From the NCBI GenBank assembly GCA_002395805.1, contig DGVB01000010.1:1-15071 (forward strand): 15,071 nucleotides of DNA, given 5' to 3'. A model generated the notes under the pieces. The model was given only the letters and a program-made list of their open reading frames with translations. It made no database searches and was not told the origin of the DNA. The stretch comes from Bacteroidales bacterium UBA4295 (GTDB lineage: Bacteria > Bacteroidota > Bacteroidia > Bacteroidales > Paludibacteraceae). The translations under genes and the position numbers were made by a program. Shown piece by piece: positions 13,513 to 15,071 of the stretch (within the stretch, counting starts at the first letter, position 1; each line of letters begins with the position of its first letter).

Positions 13513-15071
13513 TTATCGTTCGTTCTCCGTCTGTTCAGCGGCAGGCAGCGACAGGCTGAAGGTCGTCTGTCCGTTGCCGGAACGGATATCCAGCGTTCCT
13601 TTGTTGAGGCGTATCAACTCGCGGCATAGCAGCAGTCCGATGCCAGTACCGCTTTCTCCGTTGGTGCCGATAGTCGGTTCGACGCGTGCGGAGGAATGGA
13701 GTATCTCGTTGATCCGTTCGGGCGTCATGCCGCATCCTTTGTCCCGCACGTAGAGGGAATGGGGCGTTTCGGTGCCGATCTCTATTTCGGATTCTTTGGG
13801 CGAGAACTTAACGGCATTGCTGATAAGATTTCTGAGAATGGTACGCAATGTGTCTCTATCGGCCATGACGTAGAGATGGTCGCAGCGGTTGATAATCCGG
13901 ATTCCTTTGAGGTCCGCGATCGATTTCATAGCCGCAATCATCTCGACGGCAATACTGCTGAGGTCAAGGCGCGTAGGCGTCATAGGACGCTGTCCCTGCT
14001 GTAGGCGCGTGAACTCGGAGAGGTTACGCAGAAGCGCGAGTTGGTTATCGCTGCTGGCGAGCAGTTGTCCGAGGATAGTACGGAGTTGCTCGGGTGTTTG
14101 GCTGTCATGGTTATTAAAGAGCATTCTGAGCACCTGCTGCTGCGCCACCATCGGGTTCGTCAGGTCGTGCGCCAGGATGGAATACTGTCTCTCGCGGTAC
14201 GCGGCAACGGCTTCTATCTCGCGTTTGCGCCGGCGCAGGAGCACGGCTACCATCGTCAGCAACGCGACGATCAGGATGAGCAACAAGAGCATCAGAACCA
14301 ATATCCGTTCTCGCGCCTGTTTGAGGGCCAGTAGCTGCTGTTGCTCCGCCAGCTGGCGCTCCTTGCGATAGGTGTCATACGCCACTTGGGCGATAGCCAG
14401 TTGACGATGGGTGTCTTCATTCTGCAGGGTGTCGTACAGTATTCTGACGCGTTCAAGCCACTGCAGCGCTTCGGCATTGCGTCCCGCAGCTTTGGCAAGC
14501 CCGTAGAGACGGTCACAGGCTTCGTACTCCTGTTTCTTGAATCCGAACTCATGCGCCCGGTCGGCAGCTTCGCGGTACTGGCCTAACTGCAGAAGGCAGA
14601 GCACTTCGGTCATTTTGTTGCCCGTTTCGCGGGCGATGAGGAGCGCTTCCGTCGTATATTGTCCGGCCCGGGCGGGTTGCTCCAATGCCTCGTATATATG
14701 TCCGAGCTGCGCGAGCCGCATGCCTTCCTGGAGTCTTCTTCCGAGTGCGCGGTCGGTCTGCAGAGCCTGTTCTGTCAGCGACAAGGCTTCGCGGAGCGTA
14801 GCCGTTTTGGCAGAATCCGCCAGCGCGTCACTCTTGGAGAGAAGCACTTCGCCTAACATAGCCTGCCGCACGGCAAGGGATTTGGGGGAATACTCTTTCT
14901 CTGTTTTAAGCAGCTGCTGCTCTATATCTATCGCACGCCGGAGGTATTCCTCCGCCACATCCTGCCGTCCTGCGGAGGAATAGATGCCTGCGAGGTTTCC
15001 CAGCGAAGCGGAGAGGTCCTGCGGCTGACCTTGCTGCTCGTCGTAATGAAGACATTCCTCGCCGTAATAAA
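13513..15071 (-). CDS. TPR-containing sensor histidine kinase, 5' end cut by window edge
   Basis: This is the sensor partner of the adjacent response regulator. A GTG at 14958 gives an apparent 481-residue frame, but the frame stays open to the window edge. The 37 codons upstream (YYGEECLHYDE..., LGNLAGIYSSAGR) read as another TPR helix pair, so the true start lies outside. Counting from that GTG, residues 1-180 are tetratricopeptide-like repeats, 180-215 a coiled-coil stretch, 218-241 one membrane helix, then a kinase core: H-box ILAHDLTNP with phosphorylated H264, N-box NLISNAVKF (N381), G1 DKGCGM (D406) and G2 GTGIG (437-441). The TPR part probably senses in the periplasm, with the kinase in the cytoplasm, as in similar Bacteroidota sensors. 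The signal is unknown. The stop is 11 bases before the regulator start. Confidence 0.93.
   Translation of the reverse strand, partial: YYGEECLHYDEQQGQPQDLSASLGNLAGIYSSAGRQDVAEEYLRRAIDIEQQLLKTEKEYSPKSLAVRQAMLGEVLLSKSDALADSAKTATLREALSLTEQALQTDRALGRRLQEGMRLAQLGHIYEALEQPARAGQYTTEALLIARETGNKMTEVLCLLQLGQYREAADRAHEFGFKKQEYEACDRLYGLAKAAGRNAEALQWLERVRILYDTLQNEDTHRQLAIAQVAYDTYRKERQLAEQQQLLALKQARERILVLMLLLLILIVALLTMVAVLLRRRKREIEAVAAYRERQYSILAHDLTNPMVAQQQVLRMLFNNHDSQTPEQLRTILGQLLASSDNQLALLRNLSEFTRLQQGQRPMTPTRLDLSSIAVEMIAAMKSIADLKGIRIINRCDHLYVMADRDTLRTILRNLISNAVKFSPKESEIEIGTETPHSLYVRDKGCGMTPERINEILHSSARVEPTIGTNGESGTGIGLLLCRELIRLNKGTLDIRSGNGQTTFSLSLPAAEQTENER

Noticed and set aside
14956..14958. GTG at 14958 as the true start of the sensor kinase
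   Set aside because: The frame remains open to the window edge and the upstream codons continue the TPR pattern, so the gene is 5'-truncated by the window.

Overview
The window reads as chromosomal DNA from a member of the Bacteroidales (Bacteroidota). The protein content supports this: a Wzi-family capsule protein, a Kdo/WaaP-type kinase, a TPR-linked hybrid-free sensor kinase, a lipoprotein with a K-E dipeptide after the lipid cysteine, and a TonB-receptor-like outer membrane protein. Gene starts lack Shine-Dalgarno sequences, and several use TTG or GTG. I see no RNA genes, transposases, CRISPR arrays or phage genes.

Left half (112-8651, plus strand): a tightly packed cell-surface glycan operon. 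In order it encodes LptB (ATPase of the LPS transporter), an LtaS/OpgB-like phosphoglycerol transferase, a kelch-repeat lipoprotein, a Wzi-like outer membrane protein, a small family 2 glycosyltransferase, a fused family 2 glycosyltransferase/Kdo-kinase-like protein, and an O-antigen ligase. Five of the six junctions overlap by 4 to 11 bases. The exception is a 59-base gap made entirely of 7-base tandem repeats. Together the genes would build, phosphorylate, ligate, export and anchor LPS or capsule-like glycan.

Right half (8589-15071, minus strand, so read right to left): a TPR sensor histidine kinase cut by the window edge, its NarL-type response regulator, grpE, dnaJ, and a large outer membrane beta-barrel protein whose start codon overlaps the dnaJ stop (TGATG). 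The barrel gene converges on the O-antigen ligase gene, and the two overlap by 63 bases.

The most unusual signal is a set of degenerate 7-base tandem arrays at four places. Two lie inside coding regions in frame-preserving totals of 42 and 21 bases. Two fill operon junctions and supply stop or start codons. The unit length is constant but the unit sequence differs at each site. A second signal is a pair of perfect 15-base dyads, with centres 42 bases apart, directly upstream of grpE-dnaJ; they do not match CIRCE. Also notable are the glycosyltransferase-kinase fusion and the codon-aligned antisense overlap of the two convergent genes.
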